64,000 nt of DNA, from positions 1 to 64,000 of the forward strand of contig SHBR01000006.1 in the NCBI GenBank assembly GCA_004212795.1, read 5' to 3'. The notes under the pieces are model-generated. The model made no database searches and was not told where the DNA came from. It saw only the letters and a list, made by a program, of their open reading frames with translations. Origin of the DNA: Candidatus Thioglobus sp. Lineage in GTDB: Bacteria; Pseudomonadota; Gammaproteobacteria; Arenicellales; UBA868. Made by a program: the position numbers and the translations under genes. This document shows positions 47,003 through 56,322 of this stretch, one piece after another; the first letter of the stretch is position 1, and every line of letters begins with the position of its first letter.

Positions 47003-48085
47003 CTACACCAGTCGAATATAGCCGCCCGAGCCGCTCGCTATCAATTTTTCACATTCCATCCTTATCAGCATGGCGCAAATTTCACTAATCGTCAAACCGG
47101 AACGCTCAGCAATCTGATCAACACTGGTCGGGGTAAAATCGATCGCGCTAAGTATTTTGATAGACCATTGCGGAGGTTTCTGGCGTTGATTCTGGTTAGA
47201 AAAATTGGAATTAAATCCTCCTAATGCCTCAAGAATCTGGTCGCCCGATTCCACCAAACATGCGCCGTCACGAATAAGGTGATGAGTGCCTCGTGAGACG
47301 GGCGAGTATACCGAGCCTGGCACAGCGAAAACCTCCCTTCCTTGATCGGCTGCAAAGCCGGCTGTGATTAAACTCCCACTTCGAATTGCTGCCTCGACCA
47401 CCACGGTCGCAACCGCAAGGCCACTGATCATCCGATTTCGTCGTGGAAAATGATGTTTCCGAACGGGTGTCCCCACTGGAAACTCCGAGATCAAAACGCC
47501 CTTATCAACGATATCCCTCGCAAGTTTAGTATTTTGTCTCGGATACACGCGATCCAGCCCAGTTGCGCAAACGCCAATTGTTGAGCCAGAGGCGCTAAGG
47601 GCTCCCGCGTGCGCAACGGTATCAATACCTATGGCAAGACCACTCACAACAGTAAAGCCTGCAGAACTAACGACTGCGGCCATTTCCTCGGCGATCTTGA
47701 GGCCACCCGGTGTTGGGTTGCGACTGCCCACCATCGCGATCATCTGCTGACTTAACAGTTTTTGATCGCCCTCACAAAAAATCGCGATGGGCGGACAAGA
47801 AATCTCTTTTAGGTGAGACGGAAATAAATGATCAGTCAACCCGATGACCGATCGCTGTGGCCGTGAGCACCAATCCACGTCTTGAGCGATATCCTGTTGA
47901 TCAACTAAAGCCAATAGGTTTCGACTTAAAACTCGTGAACGCCGAGATCGAGTATTTAACGATTTAAGATCAAAGCGTAATGCCTCCTGGGGATCAGGGC
48001 ATCGCTCCAGTACGCTTCTTTTGAGTGCATCCGGTATTTTGGCTCGAGCTAATTTGATCCACGCACGTGATTTGTCATCTAACAT
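47003..48085 (-). CDS. dprA: DNA-processing protein DprA
   Basis: Loads RecA on incoming single-stranded DNA during natural transformation. The 360 residues have a short N-terminal helical domain, then the Rossmann-like core with MVGSRNPTPGG (about 117-127), SGLAIGIDTVAH, ISEFPVGTP and FPRRNR, and a C-terminal winged helix (about 300-360). With a full type IV pilus operon in the window, competence is possible but unproven. Confidence 0.95.
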   Translation of the reverse strand: MLDDKSRAWIKLARAKIPDALKRSVLERCPDPQEALRFDLKSLNTRSRRSRVLSRNLLALVDQQDIAQDVDWCSRPQRSVIGLTDHLFPSHLKEISCPPIAIFCEGDQKLLSQQMIAMVGSRNPTPGGLKIAEEMAAVVSSAGFTVVSGLAIGIDTVAHAGALSASGSTIGVCATGLDRVYPRQNTKLARDIVDKGVLISEFPVGTPVRKHHFPRRNRMISGLAVATVVVEAAIRSGSLITAGFAADQGREVFAVPGSVYSPVSRGTHHLIRDGACLVESGDQILEALGGFNSNFSNQNQRQKPPQWSIKILSAIDFTPTSVDQIAERSGLTISEICAMLIRMECEKLIASGSGGYIRLV

Positions 48086-48170
48086 TGACCCTCCATGGTC
48101 TTTGCTTTTTAAACAACCCGCTCCTGTTGAAAATCTTCAGATCTGGGTGACAGAATTGAATATTCCTGAT

Positions 48171-49211
48171 CTAACTGCGAGGCGCTTTAACACGGTCCCC
48201 CACGTAAATCTCACGGTCAACTTCAAGGAGCAATGCGAAACTCACTTGGTCAAACGCTCGATAGACAATTAACTCACCTGATTTTTCTTCAGGAAGATCG
48301 ATCAATTCAGATGATCGACCCGTAAGCTCGCGACTCGAAGGGGCGCGTTCTTTGCATCCTAGCAAGCGTGCCCCGGGCATGTTTAGCGATTCTCGCCTAG
48401 GCTGACAAGGCTCTGATCCTTTCCGAATAATCGTCGGCATCTGGTCGGTAAGCAGCAACTGTCGCCCCGGACTGAAAACGTCAAGAATATCGCCTGCGTC
48501 AATCCCATCCTTAAGGCCTGCCGAGATAATAACCATCGAATAACTGCCTGACCCACCAACCGAGCCAGCGCTCTGAACAACATAAGCATTAATATCGGCA
48601 TTTGATCTTACCGGTGTTAACGCGAGCGCAGGAGACGCCTCATGAAAAGGCATCAATCGATCCCCCACCATAACCTCCTGATCACTTTCAATCAGTGTCA
48701 GCTTCGCAACATCATTATTTTGATCCAACCTTGCGATTCCTAAAAAAGCAGCCGTAATGGCTAGCGTTTCGCCGCTCGCTGGATCCAGAATCTCCTTGTC
48801 AGGCCGAAAGGTCGTATAAAGTCCATTCGCAGATGCTGGAAGATCGGTAGCCAGAAACTGATTAAACTGACCCCACATTGATTGACCGCCCACCCCTATC
48901 AAAGCGCGGCCATACGGTATTCCTGACATCTCATCCATCAGAAGCGGACGCCCAACGAAAGGCGCTAGCACATGCGGCGGGATCGAAATCGATGGAGGGA
49001 CCTGCTCAACCACTCTGACCTCAGCCTTGCGAACCTCAACCGGCAAAACCACATAGTTGGGCTGACTATCCTCGGCAAATGCAAGAGAAGTCATTGGGTT
49101 CACCAAAATTAGCGTCAGGATCACCCTGAGACACTGCCGTACACACCCGCCAGTGATTAAAAGTGGGGTGTCAAATACAACGCTTGAAGATCGGGTAAAA
49201 TTCGATATCAT
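48171..49211 (-). CDS. PA0020/TsaP-like exported protein without a LysM domain
   Basis: The position (dprA side, divergent from def) and the C-terminal half match the Pseudomonas PA0020 family, homologous to TsaP of Neisseria, which supports the PilQ secretin. Supporting segments are YTTFRPDKEILDPASGETL, LIESDQEVMVGDRLMP, VIISAGLKDGIDAGDILD and a closing SGELIVYRAFDQVSFALL with VGDRVK. PA0020 and TsaP have an N-terminal LysM domain after the signal peptide. Here the signal (hydrophobic 27-45) is followed only by about 25 Val/Glu-rich residues, so LysM appears lost. Start is uncertain; 346 residues as given. Confidence 0.72.
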   Translation of the reverse strand: MISNFTRSSSVVFDTPLLITGGCVRQCLRVILTLILVNPMTSLAFAEDSQPNYVVLPVEVRKAEVRVVEQVPPSISIPPHVLAPFVGRPLLMDEMSGIPYGRALIGVGGQSMWGQFNQFLATDLPASANGLYTTFRPDKEILDPASGETLAITAAFLGIARLDQNNDVAKLTLIESDQEVMVGDRLMPFHEASPALALTPVRSNADINAYVVQSAGSVGGSGSYSMVIISAGLKDGIDAGDILDVFSPGRQLLLTDQMPTIIRKGSEPCQPRRESLNMPGARLLGCKERAPSSRELTGRSSELIDLPEEKSGELIVYRAFDQVSFALLLEVDREIYVGDRVKAPRS

Positions 49212-49322
49212 TATGTTTGCGGTCTAACGTTAGTGACTTGGTCTAGTATCACACTAATCTAGTCCCCAGCTCATAAAATTCCAAGTGACGCGCTTCACAA
49301 TCTTTAAATTTCAGCGTTCTTT

Positions 49323-49865
49323 ATGGCTATTCTCGACATTTTAGTTTATCCCGACTCTCGACTCCGAACCCGAGCTGAACCCGTCGACCGGTTAGACCCT
49401 TCGATCGTCAAATTGATCGATGATATGGCCGAAACCATGTATGCTGCGCCGGGAATTGGACTGGCAGCAACTCAAGTCAATGTGCACAAGCGCGTCGTTG
49501 TCATTGACATATCGGAAACAAAAGACCGACTACAGGCATTTGTTAATCCAGTCCTGGTTGGATCAGGGGATCAAATTGAAACCGACGAGGGGTGCCTTTC
49601 AGTGCCGGGCGCTGTTGTGCCCGTCTCGAGATTTTCAGAGGTCCACGTTACTGCACTTGATCGGTCAGGTCAGCCATTTGAAATAAATGCCTCCGGTTTG
49701 TTATCCATCTGTATTCAGCATGAAGTAGACCATCTAGACGGGAAAGTGTTTGTGGATTACTTATCACAACTCAAGCGTGATCGGATCAGAAAACGACTGG
49801 TTCGCGAATTTACATCCTCCGAGCACTCGATCCCGCGAAAAAGCGAAAACTCGATCGTTTCATAA
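49323..49865 (+). CDS. def: Peptide deformylase
   Basis: Removes the formyl group from new proteins. The 180 residues include the three family motifs GIGLAATQ (about 45-52), EGCLSVPG and QHEVDHLDG, which supply the metal ligands Cys and two His and the catalytic Glu. It begins the def-fmt-rsmB operon, 111 bases from the divergent TsaP-like gene. Confidence 0.98.
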   Translation: MAILDILVYPDSRLRTRAEPVDRLDPSIVKLIDDMAETMYAAPGIGLAATQVNVHKRVVVIDISETKDRLQAFVNPVLVGSGDQIETDEGCLSVPGAVVPVSRFSEVHVTALDRSGQPFEINASGLLSICIQHEVDHLDGKVFVDYLSQLKRDRIRKRLVREFTSSEHSIPRKSENSIVS

Positions 49866-49870
49866 ATTCA

Positions 49871-50827
49871 ATGGCTACCCGAGCAGTATTTGCTGGCACT
49901 CCAGATTTCGCCGTGCCCTGCCTCAACGCCTTACTTGAGATGGGTGTAGATGTCGTCGCGGTATACACCCAGCCCGACCGGCCAGCAGGTCGGGGGCGAA
50001 AGTTAAATGCCTGTCCAGTCAAACGTCGCGCGGTTGAAGCGGGTCTTCAGATTCGTCAACCCTGCACGCTTGCTGATGAGTCAGAATTTCTAGTTGGTCA
50101 AAAAATTGATATTGCGTTTGTCGCTGCATATGGCCTGATTCTCCCTCAGCAGGTTCTCGAAATTCCGAACATGGGCTGCATTAATGTGCACGCATCATTA
50201 TTACCTCGTTGGCGCGGCGCAGCCCCGATCCAACGCGCGATTGAAGCGGGTGATCTACAAACCGGAGTCTCCCTGATGAAAATGGACGAAGGATTGGACA
50301 CCGGTGCTGTCTTGGCAACAGAAAAAACGCTTATCCAGGCCGATGAAACCGGGCTTAGCCTGCATAATCGCCTATCTGATATGGGAGCTGGCATGCTTAA
50401 AAAATACTATGAGGCGTTAATAGACGGGTCGCTTGAATCACAGGCGCAACCTGCGGATGGCGTAACTTACGCCCATCAACTCAGTCGGCGCGATTCATGG
50501 ATAGATTGGAGACGCTCTGCAAGCGAAATTGAAAGATGTATTAGGGCATTTAATCCTTGGCCACTCACACGATCAAACCATAATGACACTCCACTCATTA
50601 TTCGAAAAGCTCGCGTGGGCCCGGATCGGGAATTAGCGAGTCCCGGCACCGTCATCGAGATCCAGCGTGACCTCATTCGCGTTCAAACCGGTGAAGGCAC
50701 TTTGGACTTGATCGAGATACAAAAAGCGGGAGGCACTGCATTGTCTGTTCGGGCTTTCCAAAATGGGTACTCAATAAACGCTGGTGATCAACTCACGTCG
50801 CAAGTCAGGCAAAATGCCAACTGCTGA
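49871..50827 (+). CDS. fmt: Methionyl-tRNA formyltransferase
   Basis: Formylates initiator Met-tRNA using 10-formyl-THF. The 318 residues begin FAGTPDFAVPCL; NVHASLLPRWRGAAPIQRAI has catalytic Asn and His, and MDEGLDTG has the catalytic Asp. A C-terminal OB-like tRNA-binding domain follows about residue 205. It lies five bases after def and overlaps rsmB by 14 bases. Confidence 0.97.
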   Translation: MATRAVFAGTPDFAVPCLNALLEMGVDVVAVYTQPDRPAGRGRKLNACPVKRRAVEAGLQIRQPCTLADESEFLVGQKIDIAFVAAYGLILPQQVLEIPNMGCINVHASLLPRWRGAAPIQRAIEAGDLQTGVSLMKMDEGLDTGAVLATEKTLIQADETGLSLHNRLSDMGAGMLKKYYEALIDGSLESQAQPADGVTYAHQLSRRDSWIDWRRSASEIERCIRAFNPWPLTRSNHNDTPLIIRKARVGPDRELASPGTVIEIQRDLIRVQTGEGTLDLIEIQKAGGTALSVRAFQNGYSINAGDQLTSQVRQNANC

Positions 50828-52103
50828 AACTTGTGCGGCGGCGACTCGGATCGTCCATGCCGTCACAAAGAAAGGTCAATCTCTTGACAGGGCAACGTTC
50901 AGTGAATGCAGCAAGTTAAAACCTGAGAATCGCGGAGAAGTTCGGGAGATTTCATGGGGAACGTTACGATGGTGGTTTCGTTATCAAGCTGCCGTGTCTT
51001 CAAAGCTCAATCGTCCTATTTCAAAAAAAGATCAGATTCTCGAGTCGCTATTGTTGTGTGGTGCATACCAATTAGATCATCTGAATGAGCCTGATTATGC
51101 TGTTACCTCGGGTACCGTTGAGGCAGCCCGTGTTCTTGGTCTTCCAAAAGCGGTGGGCTTGGTCAATGGCGTTCTTCGCTCTTGGTTGAGGGATAAACCT
51201 ACCGATCTCATGTCGAGCGAAGAGTGCACGTTTGCCACTCCCTCGTGGCTGCTGCAGAGGATTAAGAGCAACTGGCCGGATGAATGGCAAAAAGTTGTCA
51301 GTTGCGCAAATCAAAAACCACCCATGACGCTGCGCGTTAATACACTTAAGATCACGCGCTCAGAATTTATCGAACTTCTCGCCCGCGAGAACATCAAAGC
51401 CCATGAAACTTCAATCAGTCCTTGGGGAGTCACTCTGGAAAAACCTCGGGACATCTCATCAATACCTGGTTTCTCTTTGGGTTTCTGCTCGGTACAAGAT
51501 GAAGCCGCCCAAATGGCCCCTCTGGCATGTCTCCCGTTCAATGGCGGACGAGTTCTTGATGCGTGTGCTGCACCGGGTGGCAAAACGACCCATCTGATAG
51601 AAGCACTCAAAAATATTGAATCGGTTACCGCAATTGATCTGCCGAATAGAACCAAGTCGATCAGCGACAACCTCGATCGACTTGATCAAAGTGCTAAGGT
51701 TATCTCGGCTGACATCCTAAATGATAAAAAATGGTGTGATGAAGAGCTCTACGACTTAATCCTTCTTGATGCGCCTTGCAGCGGCACTGGCGTCATCAAA
51801 AGGCATCCCGATATTCGTCATCACCGTCGATCTTCTGATATTGCAACCTACGCTTTGCAACAGTCGCGGTTACTGTCGACACTCTGGCCCCTGCTGCGAA
51901 CCGGCGGTCAGCTGGTGTACGTTACGTGTTCTATTTTAAAAGAAGAAAATGATGTGCCAATTGATGGCCTGATTCAAAAATTTAGCGATGTACAGGTTCG
52001 GGACATAACGATTCCAACTGCCATTGGCACAAAAAACGGGCAGCAGCTTCTCCCTAATGATGAACACGATGGTCTTTTCTATGCGTCCCTGACAAAAGCA
52101 TGA
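50814..52103 (+). CDS. rsmB: 16S rRNA (cytosine967-C5)-methyltransferase
   Basis: SAM-dependent methyltransferase acting on 16S rRNA C967. I start it at the ATG at 50814 (MPTAETCAAATR), just after AGG; an upstream in-frame ATG at 50784 would add 10 residues. The 429 residues have an N-terminal NusB-like domain (1-140) and a methyltransferase domain with SVQDEAAQ, DACAAPGGKTTHL (SAM), DAPCSGTGVIKRHPD (catalytic Cys) and VYVTCSI (second Cys). Confidence 0.96.
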   Translation: MPTAETCAAATRIVHAVTKKGQSLDRATFSECSKLKPENRGEVREISWGTLRWWFRYQAAVSSKLNRPISKKDQILESLLLCGAYQLDHLNEPDYAVTSGTVEAARVLGLPKAVGLVNGVLRSWLRDKPTDLMSSEECTFATPSWLLQRIKSNWPDEWQKVVSCANQKPPMTLRVNTLKITRSEFIELLARENIKAHETSISPWGVTLEKPRDISSIPGFSLGFCSVQDEAAQMAPLACLPFNGGRVLDACAAPGGKTTHLIEALKNIESVTAIDLPNRTKSISDNLDRLDQSAKVISADILNDKKWCDEELYDLILLDAPCSGTGVIKRHPDIRHHRRSSDIATYALQQSRLLSTLWPLLRTGGQLVYVTCSILKEENDVPIDGLIQKFSDVQVRDITIPTAIGTKNGQQLLPNDEHDGLFYASLTKA

Positions 52104-52171
52104 TGCGAAATGATGATAATCGTATAATTAAATTAAAGCCTCTAGGATCGCTTTCTTAAATTGACCTCGAC

Positions 52172-52735
52172 ATGAACCTGAGTTTCAACCTAAAACAACT
52201 GCAGCTCGCACTGGTGATCTTTTTTATCGGACTGCCCACAGCACTCGCGGACTTCGCCGTGGAGCGTGGCAATTCGAATATTGTCGATAGAGTGATTACA
52301 ACCTCCGCTCGCCTCAACCTGACAATATCGGGAGAACCGGAAGTCGCCCTGAGCAAAGGAATTGGCCTTATGCTGGAGGTTCAAACTGAACTTCAGCGGT
52401 CGAGCCTCGCATCTGTCTATTTTGAAGTCGCCGCCTGGAAGGATCGATACCTGATTGAATATCAAGGGCTGTCGAATCGCTTCACTTTAACGCACCTCGG
52501 CACTGGCTCAACCCAACACTTCGCAACATTATCCGAAACGTTGTCATCTTTTACGCAATATCAATCCAAACTCGCGTTGCCAGAAGGTGTCAGCACAGAA
52601 GATGAACTTCAGATACATCTTCGTATCATCCTGGATCGAGGTCAGTTACCCGGGCCATTGAGACTCATCGCGCTTATTTTTCCCGAGTGGCGCCTGAATA
52701 GCAGCTGGGGACGTTGGCCGGTTAACGTTCCGTGA
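52172..52735 (+). CDS. Exported DUF4390 protein
   Basis: 187 residues with a signal peptide (about 1-26, ending ALA). The mature part has the features of the DUF4390 family, which sits between rsmB and ntrY in many proteobacteria; its function is not known. A TATAAT-like element (CGTATAAT) lies in the short spacer after rsmB. Its stop overlaps the GTG start of ntrY (GTGA), so its product is coupled to the sensor kinase and may act in the same envelope signal. That last point is inference. Confidence 0.85.
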   Translation: MNLSFNLKQLQLALVIFFIGLPTALADFAVERGNSNIVDRVITTSARLNLTISGEPEVALSKGIGLMLEVQTELQRSSLASVYFEVAAWKDRYLIEYQGLSNRFTLTHLGTGSTQHFATLSETLSSFTQYQSKLALPEGVSTEDELQIHLRIILDRGQLPGPLRLIALIFPEWRLNSSWGRWPVNVP

Positions 52736-54879
52736 ACCGCACGCTTGGATTTGGCGTCACCCTGACGGTTTCGCTTGCATTATTAAGCATTTCTGTTTTT
52801 CTAACCCAAACTGCAGATCAAGAGGATCTTTTTGGGGATTATTACGGCGCTTTAATTGCATTAAATATTTTTGGCATTTCAGCACTCGCCGTTCTAACGC
52901 TTTTTCAAATCAGAAAACTAGTGGGCTCAATTCGAGCTCGGGCCCTTGGATCCAGATTGACCATGCGGTTTGTCGCGACGTTTGCCGTGCTCGCCGTGAT
53001 TCCTCTGGCGATGGTCTACTACTTTGCGGTTCAGTATCTGAGTCGCAGTATTGATTCATGGTTTGATGTCCAAATTGAGCAAGCGCTTGATGACGCTTTT
53101 CTTCTCGGGCGGAACACGCTCGAGACGATCAAACTTGATCTTGTAAGACAGGCTCGTATATCCGCACGGCGAATCGAGATCACAAACTCTTCAGCACAAC
53201 TTTATAACCTGCTTGATAATCTTCGAGCAGCTGGCGGCTACGATGAGATGAGTCTGCACTCCTCAACGGGACGCATATTAGCCTCAAGTAGCAATTTAGC
53301 AATTTCCTTAATTCCCGATGCTCCTAATAAAGAAGTACTCAACAAGGTTCGTCGAGAGAAGGTCTATGCAGAATTTGAGCCTGCACGCGATGGCGGGTTA
53401 ATGCTTCGGGTTGCGGTTCCTGTATCGGGTCTCAGTGTCAGTTCACCCGATCGCGTCTTGCAAGTGCTGTATCCCCTCCCGCTTCGTTATTCGAGACTTG
53501 GCGAAAGCGTTGAGGCCGCATCACGTGAGTATGAAAAATTAAAGTACCTTCGAGGGCCGTTAACCCTAAGTTTTGTATTGAGTCTGACGCTGGTTACAGC
53601 GATGACCCTATTGATCTCATTGTGGGCCTCTATTTATCTTGCACAACGATTACTCGCACCATTGCGAGATCTCGCTGAGGGCACCCGTGCTATCTCAAAA
53701 GGTGACTATGGGAAAATTCTCCCCGTGCACGGCAGTGATGAACTAGGCGTCTTGGTTGAATCATTTAATCTGATGACTCGTCAAATCTCCTCCGCCCAAA
53801 AAAGCGCTCTTGAAAGCCAGCAACTCGCTGAATCTGAGCATGCCTACCTCAACACGGTTCTCACCCACTTATCAGCAGGCGTGCTCACCCTTAGTTCAAA
53901 CCATAAACTCATTACATTTAATGCCGCCGCTGAACGCATCCTTGAAATCAATCTGGAAGACCTTCGAGAGTCCAGTATCGACGCTATTGCCAAGGCGTTG
54001 CCCAACGCATCTTCTCTGTTAAAAATGATCAAAGAAGGTGTTTCGGGCAACCTGAACCAGTGGCAAAAAGAGATTAGCATTTCAGGCGCGGATACCAGAC
54101 ACACCTTGATTTGTAGTGGGACCCGAATTGAGTCCGAAAGCGGTGATTCCGGTTACGTTATCGTCTTTGAAGACGCCACAGATCTACTCAAAGCGCAACG
54201 CGATGCAGCTTGGGGTGAAGTGGCCAGACGGCTGGCGCATGAAATTAAAAATCCTTTAACACCCATTCAACTTTCTGCTGAACGTATTCGACGTAAATAC
54301 TTAGACACCTTGGCTGACGAGGATCGTGAAACTCTGGATCGATCGACACGAACCATTGTTCAGCAAGTCGAAACCATGAAGACAATGGTTAATGCGTTCT
54401 CAGACTACGCGCGCCCCGCACCGTTAGATCGGAAACCAACAGACGTCAATCAACTTGTTGTCGACACCGTAGATCTATTTCTACAAGCGGAAGATAAGGT
54501 TGTAATTACAACGCGCCTTGAGAAGGGTTCTGAAGCAGTGGTTCTTGACCCCAATGCCTTTCGTCAGGTACTCAACAATGTCATTATTAATGCGCAGGAT
54601 GCTTTCCCGGATCGCACGGGTGAAATCATTATTTCAACCCAAATCAATGCTCAAACCAATAGCTTTCAAATCATGGTTTCTGACAACGGGCCTGGCTTTC
54701 CTGTTGAGACCCTCGAACGCATTTTCGAGCCTTACGTCACCTCGAAAGCGAAAGGAACCGGGTTAGGACTCGCTATTTGCAGACGGATCATTGAAGAGCA
54801 CGGGGGAGTTATTCGGGCAGTCAATGCGCCGGAGGGTGGCGCAACCGTTATAATCTCACTTCCGCTCAGACCGCTTTAG
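52732..54879 (+). CDS. ntrY: Sensor histidine kinase NtrY
   Basis: Inner-membrane kinase of the NtrY/NtrX pair, linked in other species to nitrogen, redox or envelope control. The 715 residues start at GTG. Four membrane segments (about 5-25, 40-60, 80-105, 280-305) surround a periplasmic loop, then HAMP (about 305-360), PAS (about 375-480), HisKA with RRLAHEIKNPLTP and HATPase with NVIINAQDAF, DNGPGFP and GTGLGLAIC. Confidence 0.94.
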   Translation: MNRTLGFGVTLTVSLALLSISVFLTQTADQEDLFGDYYGALIALNIFGISALAVLTLFQIRKLVGSIRARALGSRLTMRFVATFAVLAVIPLAMVYYFAVQYLSRSIDSWFDVQIEQALDDAFLLGRNTLETIKLDLVRQARISARRIEITNSSAQLYNLLDNLRAAGGYDEMSLHSSTGRILASSSNLAISLIPDAPNKEVLNKVRREKVYAEFEPARDGGLMLRVAVPVSGLSVSSPDRVLQVLYPLPLRYSRLGESVEAASREYEKLKYLRGPLTLSFVLSLTLVTAMTLLISLWASIYLAQRLLAPLRDLAEGTRAISKGDYGKILPVHGSDELGVLVESFNLMTRQISSAQKSALESQQLAESEHAYLNTVLTHLSAGVLTLSSNHKLITFNAAAERILEINLEDLRESSIDAIAKALPNASSLLKMIKEGVSGNLNQWQKEISISGADTRHTLICSGTRIESESGDSGYVIVFEDATDLLKAQRDAAWGEVARRLAHEIKNPLTPIQLSAERIRRKYLDTLADEDRETLDRSTRTIVQQVETMKTMVNAFSDYARPAPLDRKPTDVNQLVVDTVDLFLQAEDKVVITTRLEKGSEAVVLDPNAFRQVLNNVIINAQDAFPDRTGEIIISTQINAQTNSFQIMVSDNGPGFPVETLERIFEPYVTSKAKGTGLGLAICRRIIEEHGGVIRAVNAPEGGATVIISLPLRPL

Positions 54880-54906
54880 ACACACCCACGCTAATCTAAA
54901 ACCTCC

Positions 54907-56322
54907 ATGCGCGAATACTCTGTTCTGGTTGTCGATGACGAACCGGATATCCGGCAAGTCGTGGGTGATATCCTGCAAGATGAGGGATATGTTGTTAATG
55001 TGGCAGCAAATGCGGCCGAGGCACGAGATCAGTTTACGCAGGTTCAGCCAGACCTGGTACTCCTTGATATTTGGATGCCCGACACAGATGGCATCGCACT
55101 CTTACGGGAGTGGCGAGAAAATGGAGTCATTTCTACTCCAGTTATCATGATTTCGGGGCATGGCACAGTCGAAACCGCAGTGGAAGCTATTCGAATTGGT
55201 GCGTACGACTTTCTGGAGAAGCCCTTATCAACAGCAAAGCTGTTGGTCACCGTCGAACGGGCGCTTGAAGCCACCGCATTGAGAACCGAAAACTTAAGTC
55301 TTAAAACTCAACTAGAGCCGGTATCTGGATTCGTTGGGCATAGTGATTCAATCATCGCGCTAGGGCAACTTGTTAACCGAGTCGCAGCGACTGACCAGCC
55401 TGTCATGATTCGAGGAGAATCCGGCTCAGGGAAAGGTGTTGCAGCAAGGGTTTTACACCGCGCAAGCGCTTTTGCAGAAGGCCCTTATGTTGAAGCGAAC
55501 CTCAGCACTTTTGAAAAACAGAGAATCATTGAAACGCTATTCGGCTCCGAGAACGAGGACAACGTATCGCCCGGCCTATTCGAACAAGTCTCAAACGGCA
55601 CCTTGGTGCTTGACGAAATAAGCGACCTAGACTCAGCCGCTCAAAAAAGAGTGTTACGCATGTTGGAAACGGGATCCTTTTTACGGCTGAATGGAAATAA
55701 GCAGCTAAAGAAAAACTTCCGAATCGTCGCGACATCCAATCAAGATCTTGAAGAGAAAATTGCCCAAAACCGGTTTAGTGAGGATCTTTTTTATCGCTTG
55801 AGCGCAATCACAATCGGGGTGCCACCGCTTCGGGCACACCGTGAGGATATTCCGGATCTAATAAACTTTTATACTCAGCACATTATCGATAGTGAGCATC
55901 TACCATTTCGACAATTTTCAACGTCCTCGATCAACTATCTTCGCAACCGGCCTTGGTCGGGAAACATACGTGAGCTCGTCAACTTCATCCATCGAACACT
56001 TCTCACCACCTCTTCAGAAGTCATTGAAGCAGATGAAACCCGTGAGATTATGGGACAAAGCGGACATATGATTAACGAAGTTCAGGAACAAAACGCTTGG
56101 AGGGATTTTGGTCAACCCCTGCGCTCTGCGCGCGAACACTTTGAAAGGGACTACCTAGAATTTCATCTGCGTCAAGCAAAAGGCAATATGAGTGAGTTAG
56201 CGCGCCGCACAGAACTGGAGCGCACGCACCTCTATCGGAAACTTAAAGGTTTAGGTATAGATCCGAAAGACGAGAAATACCGCGAAGACGCTGCTGCACA
56301 AAGTAGGAATCAAACGTCGTGA
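54907..56322 (+). CDS. ntrX: NtrX-family response regulator with degenerate sigma-54 loop
   Basis: Response regulator paired with NtrY. The 471 residues have a receiver domain (Asp54 in LLDIWMPD; KP at 105-106), an AAA+ domain with Walker A GESGSGKG (170-177) and Walker B LVLDE (233-237), and a Fis-type helix-turn-helix (GNMSELARRTELERTHLYRKLK, near 430-455). The loop that carries GAFTGA in sigma-54 activators reads LFGSENEDNVSPGLFEQ (211-227), so the motif is missing. It probably does not contact sigma-54; the role may be repression or sigma-70 control. Confidence 0.92.
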   Translation: MREYSVLVVDDEPDIRQVVGDILQDEGYVVNVAANAAEARDQFTQVQPDLVLLDIWMPDTDGIALLREWRENGVISTPVIMISGHGTVETAVEAIRIGAYDFLEKPLSTAKLLVTVERALEATALRTENLSLKTQLEPVSGFVGHSDSIIALGQLVNRVAATDQPVMIRGESGSGKGVAARVLHRASAFAEGPYVEANLSTFEKQRIIETLFGSENEDNVSPGLFEQVSNGTLVLDEISDLDSAAQKRVLRMLETGSFLRLNGNKQLKKNFRIVATSNQDLEEKIAQNRFSEDLFYRLSAITIGVPPLRAHREDIPDLINFYTQHIIDSEHLPFRQFSTSSINYLRNRPWSGNIRELVNFIHRTLLTTSSEVIEADETREIMGQSGHMINEVQEQNAWRDFGQPLRSAREHFERDYLEFHLRQAKGNMSELARRTELERTHLYRKLKGLGIDPKDEKYREDAAAQSRNQTS

